Positions 27,608 to 36,463 are shown, counted from the stretch's first letter. The stretch: 64,000 nucleotides of DNA from Chlorogloeopsis sp. ULAP01 (GCF_030381805.1 NZ_JAUDRH010000020.1:1-64000); one strand, 5' to 3'. Program-made: numbers and translations. Notes: a model not told the origin generated them from the letters alone.

Positions 27608-28192
27608 ATGAGAAGTATACAGGGATGGCGGATCGTTGGTTTGTCTGCGTTGGCAATTGGTACGATGGTTGCTGCAATCTGGCTTATGCATGGTATTGAC
27701 GAACAAGGTATGCGGATGGCGATACGAGCAACTGCTAGAACATCATGTATTTTATTTCTCTGTGCTTTTGTTGGTTCTGCGTTGCGAAGAATTTGGTTAA
27801 GCCCAATCAGCACATGGCTTTTAAAAAATCGCCGCTATTTGGGATTATCGTTTGCACTCTCCCATACTTATCATGCGATCGCTTGGACTGGATTATGGTT
27901 TGTCACTTCTGGCGCTCACCCAAAATTTGATCCTTTGGGAATCTTGGGTTATATCTTCCTTGTAGCTATGACTGTAACATCGTTCGAGCGTCCGGCAGCT
28001 TTATTAAGTCAACGTGCTTGGAAGATTTTGCATACTGCGGGAATGTACTATTTTTGGCTTGGTTTTACACTGGAATTTAGTCTGAGAATTTCCCAGTCAA
28101 TGTTTATATATTTGCCGTTGGTAATTTCGCTCGTTTCTGCAATGCTGCTACGCGTAATTTCTCCGAGAATGCAGCGCAAATTAGCGAGTTAA
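27608..28192 (+). CDS. Ferric reductase-like (YedZ/MsrQ-type) transmembrane protein
   Basis: A 194-residue membrane protein with about six hydrophobic segments. Histidines sit in positions expected for haem b ligands of the ferric reductase-like domain: H86 and H89 in the segment SFALSHTYHAIAW, and a later His in ILHTAGMYYFW. There is no flavin- or NAD-binding domain, so it resembles YedZ/MsrQ rather than full ferric reductases and would need a partner to supply electrons. It follows an AraC regulator by 230 bases on the same strand. The partner and substrate are unknown. Confidence 0.75.
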   Translation: MRSIQGWRIVGLSALAIGTMVAAIWLMHGIDEQGMRMAIRATARTSCILFLCAFVGSALRRIWLSPISTWLLKNRRYLGLSFALSHTYHAIAWTGLWFVTSGAHPKFDPLGILGYIFLVAMTVTSFERPAALLSQRAWKILHTAGMYYFWLGFTLEFSLRISQSMFIYLPLVISLVSAMLLRVISPRMQRKLAS

Positions 28193-28262
28193 TTGGACAA
28201 GCGATGTCTCCGACAAACCGCTCGTGTCTTCTGCCATCTGCCCTTTACCATCTGCCTTCTAC

Positions 28263-28460
28263 TTAAACAGGAGTCAAAGTAGGCTGAAAAGGTTGCAGTA
28301 ATATTCCTAAAATTTTATCAACTTCTTTGATGTAGTATTCAATTGCATCAATATAAACAGTAGTTCCTTCTAAAATTAAAAATTTCCAGTTAGTTCCAGT
28401 TGTCACCGAGCCATAGATTTTTTTAATGGAAGTTAACGATAAGGAAGCGATCGCCCCTAC
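28263..28460 (-). pseudogene. 3' remnant of a cyanobacterial hypothetical gene
   Basis: The minus strand translates to a stretch containing SIKKIYGSVTTGTNWKFLIL, EGTTVYIDAIEYYIKEVDKI and LGILLQPFQ, ending at a TAA at 28263-28265. I recognise this as the C-terminal section of a widespread cyanobacterial family with IYG(C/V)VTTG.xWKFL and EYYI..xDKILGI text. No start codon or N-terminal part exists upstream: the frame is cut near 28460 by a GGGGCGATCGC segment and soon meets a stop. I read it as a truncated relic. Confidence 0.6.
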
Positions 28461-28481
28461 GTTTCTATAAAGTTAAGTAAT

Positions 28482-29246
28482 TTACCACGGTAAGCGACTA
28501 CCATTCCAAGAAAAAAACTGCCCGCTATCATCTGACTGTAGCTTTTCTATCACAGTAAGTAATTGGCTAACTGTACGTTCTACGGAAAATAATTTTTCGG
28601 CAGGTACATTTTTTTGAAAAGGTTGAGAAAGACGTGTATCAGTTGTACCAGGATGCAATGTGACAACTATTGTCTTTGGACTCGTTCTGCCATATTCTAT
28701 CGCTACGTTTCGCATAAACATATTTAGTGCAGCTTTGGAGGCACGATAACCGTACCATCCACCAAGTTGGTTATCGCCAATACTGCCGACTTTGGCAGAA
28801 ATACTAGCAAAAATGCTTTTATCGTTATGTCGAAATAATGGCAATAGGTGTTTGGCAAGCAGCACAGCACCAATACTATTAACCTGGAAATAGCGTACTA
28901 ACTGTTCGGAATTAATTTGTCTGAGGCTTTTTTCTGGTTGCAACGTCCCTTCATGCAGTATTCCCACGCAGTTAATTACCAGATGTAATTTATCTATCTC
29001 TGCACGCAGTTGTTCTACACATTTTGATATTTGCACTTCATCTGTAATATCGACTGACAAGCAAACTAATCTCTCGGGATGCTCATCCATGAGTGCAATT
29101 AACTCAGAAGCCGACTCCTGATGGCGATAGGTTGCATAAATACGGGCGATATTGTCCAATTGCAGTAATTTTTTTACAAAACCCAAACCAATACCTTGGC
29201 TTGCACCCACAATTAAGGCATTATTAGTTTCTTTAAGAATAGACAT
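28482..29246 (-). CDS. Short-chain dehydrogenase/reductase
   Basis: A 254-residue NAD(P)-dependent SDR. The Rossmann motif NALIVGASQGIGLGFV is near the N terminus, NCVGIL replaces the usual NNAG, and the catalytic Ser and YGYRASK (YxxxK) follow SISAKVGSIGDN. The C terminus contains VVTLHPGTTDTRLS. The frame is open further upstream to 29339, but that text is low-complexity repeat DNA, so the ATG at 29246 (MSILKETNN) is the likely start. It belongs to the CsgA/sniffer-like subgroup; the substrate is unknown. Confidence 0.9.
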   Translation of the reverse strand: MSILKETNNALIVGASQGIGLGFVKKLLQLDNIARIYATYRHQESASELIALMDEHPERLVCLSVDITDEVQISKCVEQLRAEIDKLHLVINCVGILHEGTLQPEKSLRQINSEQLVRYFQVNSIGAVLLAKHLLPLFRHNDKSIFASISAKVGSIGDNQLGGWYGYRASKAALNMFMRNVAIEYGRTSPKTIVVTLHPGTTDTRLSQPFQKNVPAEKLFSVERTVSQLLTVIEKLQSDDSGQFFSWNGSRLPW

Positions 29247-29651
29247 TATGATAATAGGGATTAGAGAACAGGGAACGGGAAATAAACATAACACGGGGAC
29301 AGGGAGGTGAGGAAGTGATTGAAGTAAATTCTTCCCCACCTTCTTTATTTCCTTCTCTAACTCTTCCCTTGTGAATTCTTTTTTGATAATAGTACGGATA
29401 TTGCGATCGCTCTAGGCTGAAAACCCGAACCTTGAGTTTGCTTGCTATAGCGTTCGACAAAAAGTTCATCCTGTTTGACTAATAAATATTATAAATATTC
29501 GCTAAAACTAGGAATTGATCGATATATCCGAAATTTATTTTGTCGGTCGTAATCTACGATAGAAGATAGTACTTTAATAATCAAAATGGAATTCAAGACT
29601 TCATCTCAGCGATTGCCCTTTACAAAAACGCGGTGAAATAAACTTTATATA
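29247..29651. other. Intergenic region with a dispersed repeat
   Basis: At 29292-29340 there is a repeat unit (GGTGAGGAAGTGATTGAAGT then AAATTCTTCC) that recurs in reverse orientation near 51255-51315. The rest of this 405-base gap is AT-rich and lies between the SDR gene and the decayed xylB. Confidence 0.55.
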
Positions 29652-30530
29652 TTAACGAACAGCTTGAAGCGCATCATATAATAACTTAAATCGCTTAAAC
29701 CCTGCTTCATACACAGAGTTTTCTTGCGGCTGTACTACATTGCGATCCTGTGGCAACATCTTGAATGCAGCTTCTAAATTGGGATATGCACCAACCCCCA
29801 CCATTGCTAAAATTGCTGCTCCGTAAGCGGCTCCTTCTTCGGCTTTGGGAGCAATAAGTTCTATTTGCAAAATATCTGCCAAAATTGGTAACCAGATGGT
29901 GGATCTTGCGCCTCCACCTGTTGCTAACGTTGGTGATCAGGAGCGATCGCACTAATTATCTCCAATACTTGCCGCAAACTAAATGCAACGCCCTCCAAAA
30001 CAGCACGACTTACTATCTGCCTGCGTATGAGCTAATGACAGATTCACAAAGGCACCGCGAGTATCAGGATCGAGGTAAGGACTGCGTTCTCCTGAGAGGT
30101 GGGGCAAAAATAGCACACCACGAGCACCAGGTAGTGAACTTTCTGCCATATTCATCAAATTGGTGTAAGGAATATTTGGTGCAAATGTATCTCGGTACCA
30201 ACACAGCGAACCGCTAGCTGCCAGTGTCACTCCCAAGAGATGATACCCGCCATCCACATGACAGAACAAATGCACCCGCCCTTCTGAATCGGGAATTGGG
30301 CGATCGTAGGGTGCAAAGATAACTCCTGAGGTGCCAATACTCAAACTGCCCCGGTTAAGATTGCTCGATGAAATGCCCAAACCAATCGCTGCTGCCGCAT
30401 TGTCGCCTCCGCCTGCAACCACAGGTAGTCCCACGCGAGCGGCAATTTCTGATTTCAGCCGTCCGGCGATCGCGGTAGACTCAATTAGCGGGGGAAACAA
30501 CGCTGGGTTAATCTTGAGAGCAATGCAAAA
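29652..30530 (-). pseudogene. xylB: Decayed xylulokinase-like gene (5' truncated, frameshifted)
   Basis: The minus strand encodes the C-terminal half of an FGGY-family sugar kinase in three frames. The first piece runs from [19 protein letters not shown] through [29 protein letters not shown] and [21 protein letters not shown] frameshift near 30000 moves the frame to [21 protein letters not shown] stop and a second shift near 29940 lead to LATGGGARSTIWLPILADIL and on to the terminus at 29652. About 230 N-terminal residues are missing, with the breakpoint near 30515-30530. It cannot yield a full kinase. Confidence 0.88.
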
Positions 30531-30592
30531 TTTAATAAAAGTTGTAACGTTTGAAAACAAGACTTAGCAAGTTAAGAGCAAAACAGGTTAAG

Positions 30593-30961
30593 TTACAGCC
30601 AATCTCGATAAGCCGAAATTTCATTGACGCTGATTTCAAATGGCATTCCTTTACCAGATGGCGGATAAACGCGGATTTTTGCGTCACTACTATACTTTTC
30701 TAGCTTCGTTCCAATCTGGGTAATATTGTTGACGATGTGCCAATAAGTTACTATGTCGGGACAGTCGATTACTAATTTCATGCTGTTAGCATCTGTAATT
30801 AGATACCACTGACATTGAGACAACAGTACTTGCGTAATGCGATCGCACGCTTGATAAAAGCATGAACCAATAGATTGCTCTAGTTCCAGATGTAGCATTC
30901 TATCCTGTTGCGTCACCTCAGTTGGTGGTCTATCATCTGGATGTAAGAAGGGTTTATTCAT
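30593..30961 (-). CDS. Hypothetical protein
   Basis: A 122-residue soluble protein I do not recognise. It is well formed: a polar N terminus (MNKPFLHPDDRPPTEVTQQD), a helical middle (LELEQSIGSCFYQACDRITQVLLSQ), a beta-rich section (WYLITDANSMKLVIDCPD) and a C-terminal part with IRVYPPSGKGMPFEISVNE. There are no membrane segments and no metal motif. It lies about 95 bases downstream of the flavin-dependent oxidoreductase gene on the same strand and may be in that transcription unit. Confidence 0.6.
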   Translation of the reverse strand: MNKPFLHPDDRPPTEVTQQDRMLHLELEQSIGSCFYQACDRITQVLLSQCQWYLITDANSMKLVIDCPDIVTYWHIVNNITQIGTKLEKYSSDAKIRVYPPSGKGMPFEISVNEISAYRDWL

Positions 30962-31055
30962 AATACCAGCACTTTCTACAAGATTTATTAATTGCTAATT
31001 GGTACTTGTTCATTTTAATTAGCCATTAGCTATTAACCATTAATAATTAACCATT

Positions 31056-32060
31056 TCAGACATAATTCCGGATTTCTTGGTTGTAGCGTGTCAAACTTTC
31101 CAGATTTTTTTGCACATTCAAAGATGAGGGTTTAAGTGCTAGTGCATCTAAATTTAGTTCATCCTGAAAGAGTTTGATTTTGTCGCGACAAGTTGCTACA
31201 TCACCAATTATTGAATTTTCAATTAGATAGTCCTCATCAAAACAAATGTTGTTGCGGTCAAACGGTTTTTGTTGTTGATTACCGTTATTTTGCATCACCA
31301 CAGCAGCATTAGCTTTCATTTTTTGGCTGAATTTGCAGATGAAGGGCAAAGCCTCGCTCACGGCTTCTTCATAAGTTTTAGCAACGAAAAAGAAGCGTGC
31401 CAACATTAATTTTTCCGAATCACTAGAATTAATTGTCCGATACTTAGCAACAGTATTTTTCAATCTCTCCAGTGAAAATGGTGGCCCTCCCATTAAACCA
31501 AACGAATGTTGGGCAGCAAAGGCTATGCCCTGTTCATCACCGCTTGCTACATACACAGGTATGTTTTTCTGCAAGGGTTTGGGGAAAATGGTGACGCGAT
31601 CGCAATGATAGTATTTCCCGTCAAACGATACGTCAGTTTCATACAACAGCTTATGAATCAATGCCATCGCCTCTAAGGTTTTGGCACGAGATTCACTCAT
31701 GGGTATGGCAAAATGCTTGTTGTGTTCGGGAAAAGGCCCTCCTTTGGCTATCCCGAAGGCAAGTCGCCCACCACACAGATGATCGAGTGTAGCAATGTCT
31801 TCTGCAACTCGAATCGGGTTGTGAAAAGCCAGCAATACCGCCGCCGAGCCTAACCGGATCGTTGAAGTTACGCCCGCTAGGTGTGCCATCAATACTAAGA
31901 TTGATGGACTGAGATTGGATTCATTGAAATGTTGTTCCGTCACCCACGCCTCATCAAAACCCAAGCTTTCCACGTGTTTTACGAGGGCGACTTGTTCTTG
32001 AATGGCGCGACGAGCATCTTGATGATGATTTTCGTAATTGCAAAATAGTCCGGTTCTCAT
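31056..32060 (-). CDS. LLM-class flavin-dependent oxidoreductase
   Basis: A 334-residue luciferase-like monooxygenase of TIM-barrel fold that uses reduced FMN or F420-like flavin. Family segments: FDEAWVTEQHFNESNLSPSI, TSTIRLGSAAVLLAFHNPIRVAEDIATLD, GRLAFGIAKGG (flavin phosphate contact) and YVASGDEQGIAFAAQH. The C-terminal region contains IIGDVATCRDKI, also typical of the family. The substrate is unknown; family members act on aldehydes, alkanesulfonates and many others. Unknown genes lie immediately upstream (19 bases) and downstream on the same strand, suggesting a three-gene operon. Confidence 0.92.
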   Translation of the reverse strand: MRTGLFCNYENHHQDARRAIQEQVALVKHVESLGFDEAWVTEQHFNESNLSPSILVLMAHLAGVTSTIRLGSAAVLLAFHNPIRVAEDIATLDHLCGGRLAFGIAKGGPFPEHNKHFAIPMSESRAKTLEAMALIHKLLYETDVSFDGKYYHCDRVTIFPKPLQKNIPVYVASGDEQGIAFAAQHSFGLMGGPPFSLERLKNTVAKYRTINSSDSEKLMLARFFFVAKTYEEAVSEALPFICKFSQKMKANAAVVMQNNGNQQQKPFDRNNICFDEDYLIENSIIGDVATCRDKIKLFQDELNLDALALKPSSLNVQKNLESLTRYNQEIRNYV

Positions 32061-32078
32061 TGCGATCGCCTTATGTTC

Positions 32079-32414
32079 TTATGTTGCAACCCAGTGCAAA
32101 TCTAACCACAAGCGTGGATCTGCCTGCTTAATCTTCGACATTGGATCGCGCAACAATCGCGAGGCATTTAAGAAGACTACCTGAACTAACCCCATATTGT
32201 CTGCTAATTCTCGTAGTACTTCTTTATGAGCTTGCACATGGGGCATCATTTCATCAGAACAATAAATTCCTATGTATCGCAAGCGCTTAGGAGGTCGTCC
32301 CCAATAATTAGTGATGACTTTTACATGACAGCCATCCAATAATTCTCCAATTTTTGGGTAATATTTACCGACGACCCTGATGAATTCTTTTGCCAAGATA
32401 TCTTCTCTAATCAT
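32079..32414 (-). CDS. Hypothetical protein next to the LLM oxidoreductase
   Basis: A 111-residue protein of unknown family. Mixed alpha/beta character with KVITNYWGRPPKRLRYIGIY and QVVFLNASRLLRDPMSKIKQ; no membrane segment. Only 19 bases separate it from the downstream oxidoreductase gene, so the two are very probably cotranscribed and may act in the same process. I cannot name a function. Confidence 0.6.
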   Translation of the reverse strand: MIREDILAKEFIRVVGKYYPKIGELLDGCHVKVITNYWGRPPKRLRYIGIYCSDEMMPHVQAHKEVLRELADNMGLVQVVFLNASRLLRDPMSKIKQADPRLWLDLHWVAT

Positions 32415-32859
32415 GACAAAATCTAAATTTTGTAGGGTTGATTACATATTTAAATATAGCATAAATTTGTCATACAAAGCTGACTTTTTGGACGGAAAAA
32501 ACCATTTATTTATATATTTTAATTTTAGCAAAAAAGAGCTAAATTCATTAAATAATTCTTGAAAATTGGAAAAGTGAATTGTCAATTAAAAACAAACTTT
32601 GCCATTTTTATACTTATATATTTGTATTTATTTTAGTTTTTAAAGTACTCAAATACTATAAAATTATGGATATAAATTCAAAGCCTCAGGAATCTATCTA
32701 TAGGGCAGTAATATCTGAAGTGATTATGCTTAAAAAAAGCAAGTATAAGATTTTCTATAATTATCTACTTTTATATTTATAAAATAAAATTCACAATTTT
32801 CAGGAATGTTTTTGAGCAAACACAAATTGTGAATTTTAAGATGAGACTATAAATTTTAC
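32415..32859. other. AT-rich intergenic region
   Basis: About 445 very AT-rich bases between two minus-strand genes. Short open frames on the plus strand (for example 32579-32782) have no ribosome-binding site and AT-driven composition, and I do not accept them. The only structure seen is the long hairpin at 32786-32837. Confidence 0.5.
32786..32837 (-). terminator. Long-stem hairpin, probable terminator of the small-protein operon
   Basis: AAAATTCACAATTT (32786-32799) and AAATTGTGAATTTT (32824-32837) are perfect 14-base inverted arms around a 24-base loop. On the minus strand the stem is followed by ATTTTATAAATA. It sits 22 bases after the stop of the last operon gene. Confidence 0.6.
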
Positions 32860-33171
32860 TTATCGAGAATTGCGCTCTGATACTAAAACTTCTGCGACTA
32901 GATGTGGAATATTTGTCAGGTCTATATATCCTTCTGAGCCAGAAATAGGTGAGAGAAATGTATAATTTGGATCGCACTCTCCTGTATCGTAGACTTGGAC
33001 ATACCATCGATCAGGAAAGCCTTCTATAGCCAATTCTACAATGTACCAACTCTGACCAACAAGACGAGAGCTAATAATTACAAACCACTCCCTATCTTCT
33101 TCTAAGATATTCCACTCAGCTAAGATAAATTCTAAAGCAATTCGTCCTGCATCAGTTGCGGTCAGTAGCAT
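32860..33171 (-). CDS. Hypothetical protein, immunity-like in character
   Basis: A 103-residue acidic cytosolic protein. Its text AGRIALEFILAEWNILEEDR then EWFVIISSRLVGQSWYIVEL and GFPDRWYVQVYDTGECDPNY resembles small proteins I have seen encoded beside cyanobacterial CHAT/TPR genes, but no characterised family comes to mind. It has a good Shine-Dalgarno (TAGGAG, five bases before the ATG at 33171). It is the third gene of a compact operon, 15 bases after the second. Confidence 0.65.
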   Translation of the reverse strand: MLLTATDAGRIALEFILAEWNILEEDREWFVIISSRLVGQSWYIVELAIEGFPDRWYVQVYDTGECDPNYTFLSPISGSEGYIDLTNIPHLVAEVLVSERNSR

Positions 33172-33186
33172 TGTTACTCCTATTTT

Positions 33187-33444
33187 TTACTCCTTATTTG
33201 GAACTTCAGGATACAAACCCAATTCTTTAGATAATTCACGAGCAATATGAATTAAAAATTTTGCTCCTTCTTCATTACCTTGATGTGCAAATACAGTTGC
33301 CACTTGTAGTATTGTTTGTATTAAACCTGCATCAATTAACTCTGGTTGGGCTTCCAAAATTTCTGGTTCTTCCCCATTAGGACATTTGAGTAATTTATCA
33401 ATCAATTCAAAATATTGATTCTGGCGTTCTTCTGTTAGTGTCAT
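33187..33444 (-). CDS. Small helical protein related to the N-terminal region of CHAT/TPR proteins
   Basis: An 85-residue protein (ATG at 33444; a TTG four codons earlier is possible). The text QYFELIDKLLKCPNGEEPEI then AGLIQTILQVATVFAHQGNE matches the helical module found at the N terminus of many cyanobacterial TPR/CHAT proteins, where it reads CPNGEE..IL....ELID.GL.Q. Here it stands alone. It is flanked by a membrane protein and an immunity-like protein in the same operon. A role as an adaptor is plausible but not demonstrated. Confidence 0.6.
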   Translation of the reverse strand: MTLTEERQNQYFELIDKLLKCPNGEEPEILEAQPELIDAGLIQTILQVATVFAHQGNEEGAKFLIHIARELSKELGLYPEVPNKE

Positions 33445-33461
33445 TTTTTCTTGCAAATAAA

Positions 33462-33905
33462 CTATTGTTCAATACTTTCATGCCACAATTTCTCTAGTAT
33501 ATCTACTTGTCGTTGAAAAACTGTAGCGCGATAAACCAAGTACCTGTCATATAAAAAAATTAATATGCCTAGACAAATAGGGAACAGTAAAAAAAACCAT
33601 TTAAAGAAACTGATAATTTTATATTTATATAATTGAATAAGAAATAATTGTGATTTTAATAAGTTGGTATCAAATATTTTAATACCAACTAAATCTTGAG
33701 TAGATTTTTTACGTTCTTGTTGAAAAATCATTGCGGGAGCGTTTTGACTAGAAGCAATGCTAGGATTCTTTTCACACATGAAATTTTGTGTTTCTACTAG
33801 CTGCATATGTTGCTCCCAAACCACGCTTAATACTACTAGCTCTGGAGAAAGCACTATTAATGTTAACAAACTAACTGTCAAAAACTTTAAAATTTTTAAT
33901 TTCAT
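33462..33905 (-). CDS. Hypothetical two-segment membrane protein
   Basis: A 147-residue protein starting at the ATG at 33905, which has AGGAG seven bases upstream. The first hydrophobic segment (LKFLTVSLLTLIVLSPELVVLSVV, read across two short stretches) is a signal anchor. A second (FFKWFFLLFPICLGILIFLY) lies near residue 105, followed by a basic, helical tail. The loop between them has a single Cys and is probably outside the cytoplasm. First gene of the three-gene operon. No family is recognised. Confidence 0.6.
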   Translation of the reverse strand: MKLKILKFLTVSLLTLIVLSPELVVLSVVWEQHMQLVETQNFMCEKNPSIASSQNAPAMIFQQERKKSTQDLVGIKIFDTNLLKSQLFLIQLYKYKIISFFKWFFLLFPICLGILIFLYDRYLVYRATVFQRQVDILEKLWHESIEQ

Positions 33906-33935
33906 GTTGGCTCTCCTGAACTCGGCAGTATGCAC

Positions 33936-34896
33936 CCTGTCAGATAGTCTCTTTTAGAATTAATGTAAGTTTGCTTACATCTGTAGGCTATGCCTCAGAA
34001 ATCTTAATTCAGGTATGCACACCCAGAAGTTAAGCCATTGTGTACTCAGATAGCATCTTTTCGTGTAGGAGACGAACTTTTGATACACACATTATTAACA
34101 AAATTCCTCTCCATTGATAATAAAGCTAGAACTTGAGAACTGAACTTACGCCTTTAAAGCCTTTAATCTTATCTTGTAGTTGTGGGGGCTTAAGAAGTCC
34201 CCCCTTTGCAGGGGGGATAGAGGGGAATCTCTGCGTAAATCCTATAGGTTTTATAGCAGCCACCTCAAAAGGGAATAGTTTTTCATCCCTGGATCAAGAA
34301 TTATTAAATTAATTAAGCTTGTACTCAAAACCTGTAATTTCCATCTTGTCTACATTCAAAAAATTTTTTGGGGTATGGGTACTAGTATTTTAGGGGTGTG
34401 GGTACCCTTATTTTTGAGGTAGGGTGCTGGCATTGATGTACTCATTAGAAACTATAAGAAGCGAGAAATGAGGCTTTTCTCAAGTTTTGACTCTAGTAAA
34501 AATAATTTGGAAAAAAATGTATTTTATTTTATGGAGAAAGTTTGTATAGTCAACAAACTATTACAAAGTGAATGTAGATTATAGAAACAATAAAAATATA
34601 AAAATATCCTATAATGTCAAACTCAGATCAGCTAATAATAAACTTAAAGATATTGTTAAAGTTTTTAGTAAACAATGTAATAAGTTTTTACAATATTTAG
34701 TGAATCAGTCAAATTAATAATGTATAAACAGCACTTCAAAAGAGCCTCTAATAAAAGAGAAATATTTCATATTGTCAAATTAAATAGACAACAGAAAAAG
34801 TAGGGATTAGATACTAAATTATTGGGATTATTGGGAAAGGGAGATTACTAATTTTTTATTCTGTATCCTATCTAGCAGTAATTTAGGAGTTAATTA
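33936..34896. other. Long intergenic region with a palindromic G/C repeat
   Basis: About 960 bases without a gene. At about 34190-34235 lies TCCCCCCTTTGCAGGGGGGA with flanking GGGGG and AGAGGGGAATC, the same kind of unit that interrupts the WD40 gene. At about 34370-34430 are short G-rich direct repeats (GGGGTATGGGTAC, GGGGTGTGGGTACCC). The segment just before cysK is AT-rich. Confidence 0.6.
34198..34231. repeat. Palindromic CCCCCC/GGGGGG repeat between genes
   Basis: CCCCCCTTTGCAGGGGGG with outer GGGGG...CCCCTCTA context. In reverse complement it reads ATTCCCCTCTATCCCCCC, TGCAAA, GGGGGGAC, closely parallel to the unit at 11931-11973. Confidence 0.7.
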
Positions 34897-35832
34897 ATGC
34901 GCATCGCTCATGACATCAGCGAACTAATTGGACGAACTCCTTTAGTTCAATTAAATAAAATTCCTCAAGCCGAAGGATGTGTGGGTAGAATTGTTGTCAA
35001 GTTGGAAGGCATGAATCCAGCCGCTTCGGTAAAAGATCGTATTGCTATAAGCATGGTACAGGCGGCAGAAGCAGCAGGGTTAATTGAGCCAGCAAAAAGC
35101 ATTTTAGTCGAGCCGACATCTGGCAATACGGGAATTGGGCTGGCAATGGTAGCGGCGGTACGTGGCTATCGTTTGATTTTGACTATGCCTGAAACCATGA
35201 GCTTGGAAAGACGAGCAATGTTGAGAGCTTATGGCGCAGCCTTGGAATTAACACCCCAGGCTGAGGGAATGCAAGGAGCAATTCGTAAAGCCGAAGAAAT
35301 TGTGGCTAGTACTCCTAATGCGTATATGCTGCAACAATTCCGCAATCCAGCAAATCCAAAAGTTCACAGAGAAACCACTGCCCTAGAAATTTGGGTGGAT
35401 ACAGATGGGAAAGTAGATATTGTTGTAGCTGGGGTAGGAACTGGAGGAACGATTACTGGCATCGCTGAAGTTATCAAATCACGTAAACCTAATTTCCAGG
35501 CGATCGCAGTCGAACCAAAAAATAGTCCTGTTTTATCTGGTGGTCAAGCAGGAGCGCATAAAATTCAAGGTATTGGTGCCGGATTTGTGCCGGAAGTTCT
35601 GCGCACAGATTTAATTGATGAAGTGATAAAAGTCAGCGACGAAGAGGCAATGATATTTGGGCGGCGTTTGGCAAAGGAAGAAGGTTTATTATCTGGTATA
35701 TCTTCGGGCGCAAACTTGTGCGCAGCTATACAAATAGCAAAACGTCCAGAAAATGCCGATCGCTTAATTGTGATGATTCAGCCTTCCTTTGGGGAACGTT
35801 ACCTCAGCACACCGATGTTTCAAAACAGCTAA
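34897..35832 (+). CDS. cysK: Cysteine synthase (O-acetylserine sulfhydrylase)
   Basis: Pyridoxal-phosphate enzyme making cysteine from O-acetylserine and sulfide. The 311-residue protein has [11 protein letters not shown] with the PLP lysine, the substrate loop [11 protein letters not shown], the phosphate loop GTGGTITG, and GISSGAN near the C terminus. Length and motifs are normal for CysK. A purine-rich ribosome-binding site (TTTAGGAG) lies just upstream. A paralogue elsewhere in the genome is likely. It is a single gene facing the PII-like gene. Confidence 0.95.
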   Translation: MRIAHDISELIGRTPLVQLNKIPQAEGCVGRIVVKLEGMNPAASVKDRIAISMVQAAEAAGLIEPAKSILVEPTSGNTGIGLAMVAAVRGYRLILTMPETMSLERRAMLRAYGAALELTPQAEGMQGAIRKAEEIVASTPNAYMLQQFRNPANPKVHRETTALEIWVDTDGKVDIVVAGVGTGGTITGIAEVIKSRKPNFQAIAVEPKNSPVLSGGQAGAHKIQGIGAGFVPEVLRTDLIDEVIKVSDEEAMIFGRRLAKEEGLLSGISSGANLCAAIQIAKRPENADRLIVMIQPSFGERYLSTPMFQNS

Positions 35833-35985
35833 TTACGAAAAAATCTCACAATCACTCATTTCCCAGTAAGCGATCGCCTGATTGGAAAGCCTCTGTTGCC
35901 AAAGCATCTACACTTTGCATTAGGGGCGATCGCTCTAATGGAATGCAAAATTTTATGTAAAATGGTGTTCGTAGTAGATTGCGCT

Positions 35986-36291
35986 TCAAAAAAAGGCTTC
36001 TACATTGTGTCGGAAAGCAATCAAAGCGTGCTTGCCCTGCACCTCTTTTAGCCCTGAAAGGATAGCATTAGATACTTCTAATGAAACAATAGTCTTAATT
36101 TCAATATTAGTGTTATAGCCTGCTATGTCTCCCATGCGTTTTCCGTGGCTGCCCTCTCCCTGCACTTGATTAATGGTATAACCACTGACATGATGGCTTT
36201 TCAACAGCTTGACTATACGGTCTTGTAGTACTGTTTCAGTAATAATAGTGATTAGAACAGCAGGTTGGACGGGAGGAGATGAATCTGACAT
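35986..36291 (-). CDS. PII-like protein
   Basis: A 101-residue protein of the PII superfamily (trimeric ferredoxin-like fold). The strand-helix pattern AVLITIITETVLQDRIVKLL then VSGYTINQVQGEGSHGKRMG corresponds to the first beta-alpha-beta unit plus a T-loop-like region; IEIKTIVSLEVSNAILSGL continues the fold. The Tyr of the classical uridylylation loop and the GlnB signature are absent, so it is not GlnB. It may sense nucleotides for an unknown partner; no transporter or channel gene is adjacent. Confidence 0.72.
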   Translation of the reverse strand: MSDSSPPVQPAVLITIITETVLQDRIVKLLKSHHVSGYTINQVQGEGSHGKRMGDIAGYNTNIEIKTIVSLEVSNAILSGLKEVQGKHALIAFRHNVEAFF

Positions 36292-36463
36292 GAAAAATTT
36301 CAGAGAATGGGTTTTTACTTCTAAAGCTTACAGCTATTTTGTCACCTACCTGCCTTCATCTAGCGTGTAACCACCAAAAACACGCTACCTACCCTACAAA
36401 AAGTTGTGATTCAAACAAATGAAATTTGCTGTAAGTTTTTGTCGTCTAGTCGAAATTTAGTAT

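Noticed and set aside
27514..27813. 99-codon minus-strand frame
   Set aside because: Antisense to the haem membrane protein gene, with no independent support.
29707..29952. 81-codon minus-strand frame in the xylB region
   Set aside because: It is a wrong-frame reading of the decayed xylulokinase-like gene, whose correct text is LATGGGARSTIW.
32579..32782. 67-codon plus-strand frame
   Set aside because: Pure AT-driven composition, no ribosome-binding site, and it ends at the terminator hairpin of the opposite-strand operon.
34198..34231. Terminator reading of the C6/G6 palindrome
   Set aside because: It is remote from any gene end and has no T-run; its similarity to 11931-11973 makes a repeat more likely.
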